NCBI GenBank assembly: GCA_025617745.1 | Contig: CM046863.1 | Coordinates: forward strand, 10,900,935 to 10,964,934 | Direction of reading: 5' to 3' | Source of the DNA: Heliocidaris erythrogramma | Lineage: Eukaryota; Echinodermata; Echinoidea; Camarodonta; Echinometridae | DNA length: 64,000 nucleotides | Shown here: piece by piece, positions 44,327 through 54,654 of the stretch | Position numbering within the stretch: position 1 is the stretch's first letter | How the letters are laid out: each line of letters begins with the position of its first letter | Translations under genes and position numbers: made by a program | Notes under the pieces: model-generated | Seen by the model: the letters and a program-made list of their open reading frames with translations, nothing else | Told to the model about the DNA's origin: nothing | Database searches by the model: none

Positions 44327-45712
44327 CAGAGGGTAAGGAATCTAATGCATTACTGAAGAACATATAATTTGTTTTTTTGAGATTGAGTGATAGTTTGTTA
44401 GCTCTGATCCATTGGGATATTTTCGATAATTCGTTGTTAACAGTATCTAGAAGAACTTTGTGGTCACTGTGAGAACAAAATAAATAAGTGTCATCCGCAA
44501 ATAAAATAAAGGAAAGAATTTGGGATGATCTATAGGAATCATTAATATATAGTATACACAACAACGGGCCTAATAAACTTCCTTGTGGGACGCCACAATT
44601 GATATGACGAAAATCTGATAAATGTTCATTTAAAAAAACGTATTGTTTTCTGTTTGACAGATAACTCTTGAACCACTCTAAGGCCTTCCCACGTACACCA
44701 TAGTGTGAAAGTTTATAGAGCAAAATATTGTGATTGATGGTATCGAAGGCCTTAGAGAGGTCCAGGAAGATGCCAATTGTATGTGAGGATTTATCTATTG
44801 CGTGGGCGACCTTCTCGACAAAAGACATCAACGCGTGGACGGTGCTATGCTGTTCTCTGAATCCAAACTGGGAGCTGGAAAAGACGTTACATTTCTTCAG
44901 AAAGGAAATCATTCTAACGTATATTACCCTTTCTAATAATTTTGAAAAGGAGGGTAAAAGAGAGATGGGTCGATAGTTACTAATTTCTGATTTATCGCCC
45001 TTCTCAAACAAGGGAATAACTTTCGCAATTTTCATTGAATCTGGGAATATTCCATGAGATAATGCAGGTTAAAAATATGAACTAGGGGATCAACAATATA
45101 TGGAACAATACCTTTCAGTAAACAATTATTTATTTCACCATATCCAGAACTCTTTTTGTTTACTAATTTCATAACAATAGCCAAAACGCCTTGCCTATTC
45201 GTGGGAGTAACAAATATTGAAGTTGGATTTTGGGGGCCTAAAAAGTCTACAAAGCTTTTATCTGACACAGGAATTTTACGAGCAAGGTTGTCTCCAATTA
45301 AAGAAAAGTAAGTATTAAAAATATTCGCTATCTGACTGGAGTCCTCGATAATTTTATTTTCAAATATGATATTATTTATGTTGGACTTATTGTTAACTAA
45401 GTTCATTGCTTGTTTAAGCACCTTCCAGGTATTATGCATGTCATTTTTGAATAAATCAAGACGGGTTTCAAAATATTTTCTCTTTTCTAAGCGTATAACT
45501 CTGGTCAGAATATTTTTATAAGATGTGTATTTTGACCTGGACTGATCTGTACCGTTTAATTTAAAATTATAGTAAAGATTATTCTTACGATTAATCCATT
45601 TTAGAATTGATTTAGAGATCCAAGGGAGCTTGGGTGTCTTTTTGTAATCATATTTTACTTTTTGTTTTGGTATATGAACATCTAATTGTTTATTTAAAAT
45701 ATCGCAGAACAT
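44259..45712 (-). pseudogene. Linker and reverse transcriptase of LINE-2
   Basis: The linker has LPWISKSILKWINRKNNLYY and NTWKVLKQAM. The RT begins with IAKVIPLFEKGDKSEISNYR, then FLDLSKAFDTINHNILLYKL, CGVPQGSLLGPLL (44579-44596) and the catalytic FADDTY (near 44490-44501), then WIRANKLSLNLKKTNYMFFS. A frame shift separates the two parts near 45035. Confidence 0.9.
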
Positions 45713-45715
45713 ACC

Positions 45716-46776
45716 TTACGAAACGTCGACTTGGTCAAGATTATACACGCAAGACCAATCAAAGTGTTCAAGACTCGCGCCCAGGCGGGCTATATTCGCA
45801 GGAGTTAGTTTACGTCTGAGCGGACGGGGACCACTATTGTTTACTGATTGGGCCACGCAATAGTTGGTCATAATGGGATAATGATCAGTAGAATCACAAA
45901 GAACTATAAAAGAGTCAGGATGGGGAATAACATTGGAGAAAATATTGTCTATTAAGGTTGCAGAGGTATTCGTAACACGGGTTGGTTTGGAAACAAGTGG
46001 CAAGAAAGAGGCGGACAAAAAATATTTCTAGGAATTCCTGTGATATAGCACTTTTTCTTAACAAGTTTATATTGAAGTCTCCCATCAGAAAGCAATCTTT
46101 ACTATGAGAATTAAAGTTACGGAATAGATCGGATAAGTGTAATAAAAATTCATGTGCATTGGATCTAGGGAACCGGTAAACTACGCCGACAATAATATTC
46201 TTGCTACCCGGGATCGTTATTTCTACGAATAGAGAGTCAATAATATTATTACAGACTGATATGTCATCAAGAACAGCGTATTCGAATTTTTTAAAGAATA
46301 TAAAATGCAACCCCACCACCTGACCTTTCCAGTCTGTTTTTTGAGATAAAATCATAGTCATTAATTAAAAATGGAGGATTAGAATTATGGGTTAACCAGG
46401 TTTCCGTGAGACCAATTACGGATGTGGGGGATTCTTTCAGATTATGTAGCAATAATTCTAAGTCGTCGAAATGCCTATTTAGACTTCGAATATTCATGTG
46501 TAAAACGGAGAATGTATCCTTATCGAACTTACTGACTTCATTATGAAAGTGATTTTGGGTAATATATTGAGTAACATTATTATGGGTAGGGTCATCAGAA
46601 TTGAAGTCAAATTCCAGTTCTTCAGTCGAAGCATTGATATTTTCAGTGACAAATTCATTATAAGGAGTAGACAAATTATCAATATTGTTCTCTGTAGGAG
46701 CAGGTCTGTGTAAATCAAACAGGTCGTCGTCGCTTAGATTATAAAATGGAAATACACTATTCAAATTAGCCATCAT
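45716..46776 (-). pseudogene. APE-type endonuclease of LINE-2
   Basis: VLHMNIRSLNRHFDDLELLL, VIGLTETWL, RSGGGVAFYI, IIVGVVYRFP, CFLMGDFNINLL, TLIDNIFSNV and STDHYPI cover all expected endonuclease motifs. They are spread over three frames (breaks near 46330 and 46020), so the gene is decayed but complete in extent. Start codon near 46776, preceded by the leader. Confidence 0.88.
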
Positions 46777-46974
46777 GATGGTAGAACAACAACAAAATGA
46801 AATTTAAAGTCATTGGAGAAGAAGGAACAGGGGTGGATTTTGGCACTATCATTACAGAAAGAAAAATCAAAGAGCAGAATATCAACATGAAGCGAGAAGA
46901 TAGATAGAACATAAACATAAACTGGACTAGGACAAACATAAAACAAAACAACTGTTGGCCATACAACCAAGGTC

Positions 46975-47392
46975 GTATCCGGACACCTACCCCCTGGACA
47001 ACCACCCCCCCCCCCCCCCGATAACCAGCCCTAGGATAACCACCCTCTAGGACAACTACCCCCTAGGACAACTACCCCCTAGGACGACTACCCCCCAAGG
47101 ACAAGTACCCCCGGATAACTACCCCCAGACAACTACCCCCTAGGACAACTACCCCCTAGGACAGCTACCCCCAGGACAACTACCCCCCGGACAACTACCC
47201 CCCCCCCGGACAACTACCCCCGGACAACTACCTCCCGGACAACCACCCCCCGGACAACCACCCCCTGGACAACCACCTCCTGGACAACTACCCCCAGACA
47301 AATACCCCCTAAGACAACTACCCCCAGGACAACTACCCCCAGCCAACCACCCCCTAGGACAACCACCCTCTAGGACAATTACCCCCAGACGC
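46975..47392 (-). repeat. G-rich minisatellite (copy C)
   Basis: About 25 units of GGGGTAGTTGTCCTAGG read on the minus strand. Ends GGTAGGTGTCCGGATACG next to the 5' end of LINE-2. Confidence 0.95.
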
Positions 47393-47499
47393 GTATTTTT
47401 TTCAGTCAGGATTTGCGCCACTGACAAGAGAGGGCAGTATTTGAGCGTCAAGAAGCCCCGTTTTGGAGACTTTGAGACTACAACTTTATAACACCCCTT

Positions 47500-47588
47500 A
47501 GCCTGCCGAGGCTCGAACTCGTGATTCCTTCATGACGAGCACAACGTGAATCCGAATGCGCCACACAAGGAACTGCGTGACTGGTTCG
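47500..47588 (-). ncRNA. tRNA-like head in copy C
   Basis: GTGTGGCGCATTCGGATTC resembles an A box and GAGTTCGAGCCTC a B box (consensus GGTTCGANTCC). No clean cloverleaf. The same sequence recurs at 49432-49521. SINE head or decayed tRNA. Confidence 0.55.
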
Positions 47589-47889
47589 CTCATTTTATTA
47601 TATCACTACAATTTGTTTTTCATGAACATTAAAAAAAACAACAACAAAAACTAGTTTATATATACTATCATTTAAAAAGAATTGTTTGTTTTTGTTTTTT
47701 TGTTTGTTGTTGTTTTTTGGTTTTGTTTTTTTTCTTCAATGCATGAAGGCAGGTATTCCCATGTGCAATATCAACTCTCTATTAGATGTTTTGCATGATC
47801 AACAATGAAGGGGGGGGGGGGGGGGGGCTGGAAGGAAAACAAATATTCCCGGCAAATATTCCAGCCGTTTGTCACACCCCTGATAGCAG

Positions 47890-48015
47890 AAAGTGTTAAA
47901 AATGACGTGATATTTACGTCGTGGTTTTCGTCTTTTTTACGTCCTGTAATTACGTCAATAAGACGACAACTTGCACCAACGCAAGACGTCAAGAGGACGT
48001 CTTATTTTGACGTCA
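47890..48015. repeat. ACGTC-word cluster
   Basis: About a dozen ACGTC/GACGT words in 125 bp, bounded by ATGACGTGATATTTACGTC and its rough complement TTTTGACGTCAT; the two halves can pair. Possibly a small foldback element. Confidence 0.6.
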
Positions 48016-48141
48016 TCTCTACGATTTGTACACTGTAAAAACTAAAGTGCTACTTTTAGGGGCATGTATAGTGACTGCACCTGAAATGCTGTTTATAGCA
48101 CTTGCAGTGTGCTAATTTACCAGCAAAAAAAAAATGTGACC

Positions 48142-48209
48142 GTGGCGAGCCTCGAACCAGGTTCCGCTGATTGAGAGGCGCTGACGTTACCGATGGACTA
48201 ACGAATGCT
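48142..48209 (-). ncRNA. tRNA-like unit of an inverted pair (minus)
   Basis: CATTCGTTAGTCCATCGGTA resembles an A box; the B box is TGGTTCGAGGCTC. A T10 run follows about 8 bp downstream (48125-48134). The partner is at 48305-48369, 5' ends facing each other. Confidence 0.6.
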
Positions 48210-48304
48210 TCTTGCAATCCAGTTTAGTCATGGGAGTCACGTAGATAACATGAACTATGTGGTGTCGTAAATTCACTATGTAACAATTATGATCTGCTCT
48301 AAAT

Positions 48305-48369
48305 CGTGAGTTAGTCTAGCGGTAATGCCAGCAATTCTCGATCAGCGGACCCTGGTTCGAAGCTCGCCC
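48305..48369 (+). ncRNA. tRNA-like unit of an inverted pair (plus)
   Basis: GAGTTAGTCTAGCGGTAATG resembles an A box; the B box is TGGTTCGAAGCTC. T8 lies at 48376-48383. About 75% similar to its minus-strand partner. Confidence 0.6.
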
Positions 48370-48407
48370 AAATCATTTTTTTTATGAATGTTTAGCAGTT
48401 TAAGGAG

Positions 48408-48540
48408 CCGGTTATGGAATTATGGAACTCGTTACAAAGCTACCAGGCAATCGAGTATTAAAGGAAACTAGCATTGTGGTTGGTCGGTTTAAAAAAATAG
48501 TATGGGGTATACAATCATGTTAAGATGGATGAGAAATTCA
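48408..48540 (-). repeat. Inverted module of the composite repeat
   Basis: Reverse complement of the copy A start: contains AAGGAAACTAGCATTGTGGT and GGGGTATACAATCATGTTAA. Proves the empty site of the TTAA MITE at 14015. Confidence 0.8.
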
Positions 48541-49286
48541 ACTGTACAATGCACCATCAAACACCAAGTTTAAACACCCAACTTTTAAAACAAAAATGTA
48601 ATACCAGGGGAAATCTCCCCCCCCCCCCCCCCACCCTTGATCATGGGTATAGACACATTTAACTGACGTGGTGCGGTGAATTTTATCATTATAATGAAAA
48701 ATTAACAATGCTAGTTTCCTTTAATACTCGATTGGCTGGTAGCTTTGTAACGAGTTGCATAATTGTAGAGTGCGTGAGGGAGAGGGGGTGGGGGTGTGTG
48801 ACAAACGGCTGGAATATTTGTTTTCCTTCCAGCCCCCCCCCCCCTTAATTGTTGATCATGCAAAACATCTAATAGAGAGTTGATATTGCACATGGGAATA
48901 CCTGCCTTCATGCATTGAAGAAAAAAAAAAAAAAAAAAAAAAACAAACAAACAAAAAAAAAAAAACGAACAATTCTTTTTAAATGATAGTTTATATAAAT
49001 TAGTTTTTGTTGTTGTTTTTTTTTAATGTGATAAACTAAGTTTTATTGTTGGAAGTTGGAGGAGGAACATTTAAGCGAGCAAGCATGAGCAAAAACAAAC
49101 ACTTCTCTTTTAATAAAATTTGGTATATTATCTGGGCTTTATTGTTGCAGGTCCGGGCAGAATTTTGCTAAAGGCCATATTAATCCTATTTTGGCGAGCG
49201 AGCGTAGCGAACGAGCACAATCTTGTTCAATGTGATGTTAAGTCCAATTGGGGTACTTTTCCTAGAGGGTGGTTGTCCGGGGGGCT

Positions 49287-49712
49287 ATATTTTTTTCTGT
49301 CAGGACTTGAGCCACCCGACGAGAGAGGGCAGTATTTAAGAGTCTAGAGGGGTGACAATACGGTTTATTCCGTCAAGACTAGTCGGCATGAATATTCATG
49401 AAAAACAAATTGTAGGGATATAATAAAATGAGCGAACCAGTCACGCAGTTCCCTGTGTGGCGCATTCGGATTCACGTTATGCTCGTCATGAAGGAATCAC
49501 GAGTTCGAGCCTCGGCAGGCTAAGGGGTGTTAGAATTTAGGAAAGTATCATTGACAAAATTTTCTTTTGCTGAAATAAAGTAAGGTGAAACTGAGAGAAA
49601 ATACAAGTCTTAAAGTTGTAGTCTCAAAGTCTCCAAAACGGGGCTTCTTGACGCTCAAATACTGCCCTCTCTTGTCAGTGGCGCAAATCCAGACAGAAAA
49701 AAATACGCGTCT
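49287..49712 (+). mobile_element. 425-bp TIR element carrying a tRNA-like head
   Basis: The left end TATTTTTTTCTGTCAGGACT and the complement of the right end, TATTTTTTTCTGTCTGGATT, both continue AGAGAGGGCAGTATTT. The centre holds the tRNA-like head at 49432-49521 and a GGTTTATTCCGTC motif. A one-ended copy is part of copy C. Confidence 0.75.
49432..49521 (+). ncRNA. tRNA-like head in the 425-bp element
   Basis: Over 95% identical to 47500-47588 but on the opposite strand. Confidence 0.55.
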
Positions 49713-50066
49713 GGTGGTAATTGTCCTAGAGGGTGGTTGTCCTAGGGGGTGGTTGTTTGGAAGTAGTTGTCCGGGGGGGGGTAGTTGTCCTGGGGGTAGT
49801 TGTCTTACGGGGTAGTTGTCTGGGGGTAGTTGTCCAGGGGGTGGTTGTCCGGGGGGTAGTTTTCCTGGGGTAGTTGTCCTAGGGGTGGTTGTCCGGGGTT
49901 ATTTGTCCTGGGGGTTGTTGTCCTGGGGGGGGGGTTGTCCGGGGGGTAGTTGTCCGGGGTTGTCGTAGGGGGTAGTTGTCCTAGGGGGTAGTTGTCCTAG
50001 ATGGTGGTTATCCTAGGGGTCGTTATCCGGAGGGTGGTTGTCCAGGGGTAGGAGTCCTAGATCCAT
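49713..50066 (+). repeat. G-rich minisatellite (copy B)
   Basis: About 20 units of GGGGGTAGTTGTCCTAG; the last units are more diverged than in copies A and C. Confidence 0.95.
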
Positions 50067-50069
50067 AAA

Positions 50070-51160
50070 AGGTAAATGAAGAAAAGAGGTAATTGTGACG
50101 AAGAGCGAAATACCCGTGGGGGAAAAGAATATATCCGAGATATCCCAATCAAGATAATTCGAAAAAGGATATTTGCAACAAAATCATGTAATTGGGTTAA
50201 GTTTTACAAAAGCAGTATCCTAGCTACTGGGATGGACAGGTTAAGCTTTTCACGGATAGATTATACTACAAAACTAGAAAGGCCGTCAAAGGCGGCAGAC
50301 CCACGCCTTAACCCAATAGGTTTTTTTTTGTTGTGATTATTTTTGTAAGCAGTAGCCATTCAAAGGGGATAACAAGAGGCACATCTCCCCCCCGCCCCCC
50401 CCAAAAAAAAAAAAAAAATAATCATAATAAACATAATCCAGGTCATAGCTTTGTGTGTCCCCACCCTTGAAAAAATTCTTCTGAAAAAGATATTTTATTA
50501 TTGAAACACCCCTCCCCTAAAAGTAATTGATTAGACATGTCAGAGAGCGTGGCGTGATGAGAAAAAAAATGTTAGCAATTTGTATTCAGTGTTCAGTGAC
50601 ATGTCAGTGTGTTAGTAAATGTATTCATGTTCTATCTTTACATTGCAATTCGGGTTGTTGTTTTGTTTTCATCGGGCTTGGATAAAATAAATATGACGAC
50701 AAAAGAAGTTGGATCTCGACTTCAAAATGACGTGCATGCGAGGAACAGAGCTTATTCACTCATTACTACAGTCAACCCCAGGGCACTTCGCGACAGTGCT
50801 GTGTATATACGTACACAGCGATCAACCACTCACTCAGATCAACACACGCGAGTGCGATAGACACTCACGTCGAAGAAACTCACCAGATTTTCACCGAAAA
50901 CAATTAAAATCACGTACTACACGTCCACCAGGATAAAATAAATCACAAAAACTTCCAAAACAAAGTGGAAAGAACCGGGGAAAATAAACAGAAATGCACA
51001 GAAGATAAGAAATAGAGGAGAAATTAGACGTGCTAGGCTATACGAATACCGTATACCTAGCCGCTTTCGATTTCGCAACGAGAGTACAGTTCGAGTGCAA
51101 AAAATCCCTTGTTGCTGGGATACGTTGCTTTGAATATTCATTGCAGGCTCGTACGGATTT
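50070..51160. other. Intergenic, no gene recognised
   Basis: Contains a short plus frame beginning at 50694 (MTTKEVGSRLQ) that matches nothing I know, and some CpG enrichment around 50800-50900. Confidence 0.3.
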
Positions 51161-51605
51161 GAAGTGAAATGGCAAATAATGGGTCTAAAAGTCTTCTAAA
51201 ATTCATAAACCTGAAATAGACTTTTGGTGAGAAGAAGTAATGAATGTTTTGATTGGCCCAAATATTTCTGCATCTGCAGGCGAAGTTTGGGGTCATCAAT
51301 CTTTCTAGTTTCTTTCCTGTCACTCTCTGAACTGAAGTTCCTATACTTTACTACAGGGTCAAAAGTTCAAGGTCACACAGAATGTGCAGGGGTCAACCAA
51401 TCATCACCAAAATCTAATCGATTCTTTCCTGTCACTTTCTGAACATTCCCTGAAAATTTGGTGCAAATCCGTTCACCCGTTCTCTTGTTATCTTGTACAC
51501 AAACAAACAAACAAACAAACAAACAAACAAACAAACAAAAAAAAAAAAAACAAACATACGGAGCCCTTTACATAACCCTGCCGATTTCATCGGCGTGGGT
51601 AATGA
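51160..51605 (+). mobile_element. Non-LTR element 3' tail with (CAAA)n
   Basis: GGTCAAAAGTTCAAGGTCAC and AAATCCGTTCACCCGTTCTC precede (CAAA)n at about 51498-51538 and CATAACCCTGCCGATTTCAT. This layout is known from RTE-like LINE and SINE tails of marine invertebrates. No coding part remains. Confidence 0.55.
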
Positions 51606-51699
51606 TGAAAGCAGCTGCAACTTGGCGCCTGTGAGTTAAACTGGGAATGGATAAATCTTGACGGGCAGTGGATTCATCAACACACCTTGAGTGCTTTTT

Positions 51700-52432
51700 T
51701 CGCAATGATGTCTTACATGCTAAGTATGGTAGAGGAGGCATTTATGCAGCATAAAGATGCATATTCCATTATGCTGCGGACATGTGCATTGTAGACAATA
51801 GTTCTACCCTTTATATCAAGCTTATTAGCAACTTTCCTTAGAGCCCCAAGTCTTTGCCCAGCTCTAGAGGCAACAGTCTGTATATGCTTGGTCCAGGTTA
51901 ATTTCCTGTCAATTGTTACACTCAAGATTTCGATCTCATCCTGAGCGACAAGAGGACAATCACCAAATTGCAAGTTTAATTATAATGGGGTTCTCTTCCT
52001 TGAAATATTCATCATTTGAGACTTGGTAGGTTCAAATGTGACTTTCCATTTGTCAGCCCAGGATTTTTTGTTGAAACTATCTTTAATTGATCTGATGTCA
52101 CTGTTTGCAGGAAGACGAGCAAACAATGTTGAATCATCAGCATACAAGTACAGCTCATTCTCACATACATCCACAAGGTCATCAATGTAGATGGAGAAGA
52201 GCAGTGGTCCCAGAACAGAGCCCTGAGGTTCTGAAGCATTGACAGGGATGGCTTTAGAAGCTTGACCAGCAAGGACTACTGAGATGTGACGGTCTGACAA
52301 ATAATTACGTAGCCAAGCAAGGGCTTTTCCATCCCCTCCTTTGGATTTCAATTTCGACTCAAGACCGTTGTGCCACACATTGTCGAATGCTCCCTTAATA
52401 TCAAGGGCCACAATACAGACCTCTTCTCCTTT
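51700..52432 (-). mobile_element. LINE-3: 5'-truncated Jockey/CR1-type RT fragment
   Basis: ALDIKGAFDNVWHNGLESKL, PQGSVLGPLLFSIYIDDL and the catalytic YLYADDS (near 52134-52145), then ILSVTIDRKLTWTKHI and RSIMEYAS. Two frames, broken near 51975. The family differs from LINE-1, -2 and -4. The 5' truncation at 52432 abuts the tandem-unit fragment at 52437. Confidence 0.88.
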
Positions 52433-52436
52433 ATCT

Positions 52437-52552
52437 CATTCAATTCAAGTCAAATTAGCATAGTACAATTTTAAGTGAAGTATCTTTTCCAGAGTGAAAT
52501 TTGGTGTCAAATGGCCATTTGGAAAATAAGTTATTGAATTGTGAAAATAGTA
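52437..52552 (+). repeat. Fragment of the 1.9-kb tandem unit
   Basis: Matches 40058-40172 (CATTCAATTCAAGTCAAATT ... TTGAATTGTGAAAATAG) at roughly 90%. Either a stranded piece of copy 3 displaced by later insertions or another genomic copy of the same repeat. Confidence 0.75.
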
Positions 52553-52932
52553 ATTGTAAGAATCTTTTCCTTGGTATAAATTTCCTGATACATTAGTCTC
52601 GGGCTGTATAGCAACAGGATTGTAAATTTACTTATCTTTAAAACATCTTTACCAGCTGTTGAGTTTGTAAAACAGTTTGTCTTCTTGCATAGCAAAAGGG
52701 TTGCTAGTTTTGTAGATATTTTTTTCCACCTGAAGAATTTTCAGTATTGCTTTAAGAGCCTTATTAACATAGCAGCAAGATTGGAAGATTTTCAAATAGG
52801 ATTGCAACAGATGTCGCAATTGATGACATGATGGTCTTGAAATAGAATATGACGTATTGCATGGCAATGGCACTATCGACTGGTAATCAGAGAAACATTT
52901 TTTTTTCAAATAGGATTGGTGATGTAATGTAG

Positions 52933-53160
52933 ACATGGGTAATGTTGCGCCATGATGGCGTAACCGTATTGCACCATACTGACGTCATGGGTAATGTTGC
53001 GCCATGATGGCGTAACCGTATTGCACCATACTGACGTCATGGGTAATGTTGCGCCATGATGACGTAACCGTATTGCACCATACTGACGTCATGGGTAATG
53101 TTACGCAATGATGGCGTAACCGTATTGCATCATTGTGGTGCAATGACACGATGACGTCAT
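52933..53160. repeat. 52-bp tandem repeat with a CRE palindrome in each unit
   Basis: Four and a half units: CATGGGTAATGTTGCGCCAT, then GATGGCGTAACCGTATTGCA, then CCATACTGACGT. TGACGTCA stands at 52980, 53032 and 53084, and ATGACGTCAT at 53151. The last unit has TTACGCAATG, a C/EBP- or PAR-bZIP-like site. Confidence 0.9.
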
Positions 53161-53161
53161 G

Positions 53162-53201
53162 AGGTCAAAGGTCAAAGGTCAAGGTCAAAGGTCAAAGGTC
53201 A
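53162..53201 (+). promoter_or_regulatory. Six AGGTCA half-sites (DR1-DR1-DR0-DR1-DR1)
   Basis: AGGTCA starts at 53162, 53169, 53176, 53182, 53189 and 53196. AGGTCAAAGGTCA is the classical DR1 element of RXR/PPAR, HNF4 and COUP-TF receptors (established knowledge). No gene is seen nearby, so function is unproven; it may be a short microsatellite. Confidence 0.5.
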
Positions 53202-53745
53202 ATCTGGTATGAGGTCCATCCTTATACTACTGATAATACTTTGGTCAACCCCCTTTGCTGTGTGGAGGATTGAACTGTCATATTTTGCACTAAAAAGAAC
53301 ACTTGTAAAAAACAAGACATCCAAAATATTGAGATTATGTTTGAGCTACTTAAAATGATCCAAAGTATGATTTTTCATCAATATTCTTTTGAGAAAATTC
53401 CGATATTAAAAAGTTGTTCAGGAATTCGAAACATACAAGAAAAATAAATCCACATAATATCGAGGTAACATTATCACAATCCTTGATTAAAAACCACAAT
53501 GAGAATCGTATAATAAAGAGTATTATATTATAGAGACATGTTCCTACATTGCTGTAATTAATCAAATATTGGAAAAGATTTCAAAGAAATTTGCTGAAAT
53601 TGATTACGTATGTTTGAAATTATGTGAAGTGCTGGTTTTTTATCGTTCCCGTTATGCACATTTTATTTTTGTGTTTTTTCCAGAGAATCCAGGAATTTCT
53701 TTATGTAATGTTAAATGAAGTATTATCACCATCAGTACAATGTGG
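53202..53745. other. Intergenic, AT-rich, no feature recognised
   Basis: No exon, TIR or tandem repeat found. Confidence 0.3.
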
Positions 53746-53749
53746 TGTT

Positions 53750-54110
53750 ACAAAGGCTTGCTGCGAGCCGTCGTGTGGTCGCGTTCGAGCCGCGTTGTCG
53801 CGTTGCGCGACCGGTTAGGCCCTGGATTCGCGGGCGGGGGGGGGGGGGGGGGGGGGGGTGGCGTTTGTGGTATGCCCCCTTCTTGTTGGCGGTGTCGGGT
53901 TCGAGGCGTGGACTTGCAATACTTTTTTTTATATAGCGTGTCGGGTGGACTGGACCCGGCACTTCGCCGGTGGGGAGGGGGTGTTTCGAGGATATTGCGC
54001 CCTTTACCCTTCGTGGGATAGGAGTTGGTGCTCGCGGTGTGCTGCACTGGCGTGGCGGCGTGGCGTGGGCGTGGTCGCGCAGTGGTTCGTAGTAAGCCTG
54101 TTTCAAAGAT
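53750..54110. mobile_element. GC-rich element with AAAGGCTTGCTGCGAGCC ends
   Basis: Left end ACAAAGGCTTGCTGCGAGCC; complement of the right end ACAGGCTTACTACGAACC; both continue into TGGTCGCG/GCGCGACCAC. It encloses a G run of about 30 and CpG-rich DNA. The several GC-rich open frames have no recognisable domain. Read as a small DNA transposon. Confidence 0.6.
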
Positions 54111-54654
54111 GGCGAAATGGTTTTATTGTATTGGCACTTATCATACAACAATGTAGTATGACTCTAAGTACAATAAATGAATTGTAATTTAGCACATATG
54201 TAGCAAATACTTCGAGGCAATTTGCAGAAAAGGGAAAATCTATGTCAATATCACCTTTACATCTAAATGAGTTCGGTAGTTTACTGATATACTTGTTTTT
54301 GTATAGGCCTCTGAGATACAGATATGAGTTAAGGAGGTGCGGAATATGTATTACATGTTGTTATCCGCAAAATAGCGTGTTCAGTATACAACAATTTACA
54401 ATGCAACTGAATTGCATATGTATGCCAGTATTTTATTACTTATTTGTGGAAGGTCTTTTATCGTGTCTATATAAGGTCATACACTTTAAAACTACAGTCA
54501 GGTCTCCGTGAATTTTGAAGGTAGATCAAGTGGATCGTCTGATGTTACTTTGCAACTTCAAATAACGTTTTAAGGGATAAAATGCAAAATGGCCTCTCTT
54601 CTCTGTGAAAGAATATTTTTATTTTCTCTTTTTATTTCAATTTTATTTTGTCAA

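Larger units (their letters stand above)
43445..46970 (-). mobile_element. LINE-2: near-full-length CR1/Jockey-type retrotransposon
   Basis: 5' leader (46776-46970), APE endonuclease, linker, RT and C-terminal domain are all present, in order, on the minus strand. The 3' end at 43445 interrupts the third tandem unit, so the LINE postdates that duplication. Its 5' end abuts a G-rich minisatellite. At least five frame changes or stops make it inactive. It differs in sequence from LINE-1 and LINE-4. Confidence 0.9.
46972..47882 (-). repeat. Composite repeat, copy C (inverted, partial)
   Basis: On the minus strand it shows the same order as copy B: GACAAACGGCTGGAATATT module, poly(C), CAATATCAACTC module, A-rich block, tRNA-like head, CAAAACGGGGCTTCTTGACG module, G-rich minisatellite. 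It lacks the 'gcgagcaagcatgag' module of copies A and B. Confidence 0.8.
48705..50070 (+). repeat. Composite repeat, copy B
   Basis: Carries the same modules as copy A without the tRNA-like array or TTAA MITE. It is itself interrupted by a TIR element at 49287-49712, just before its minisatellite. Confidence 0.85.

Noticed and set aside
53732-54151. Coding gene in the GC-rich block
   Set aside because: Overlapping frames on both strands without domain or splice logic; inverted termini point to a small transposon.
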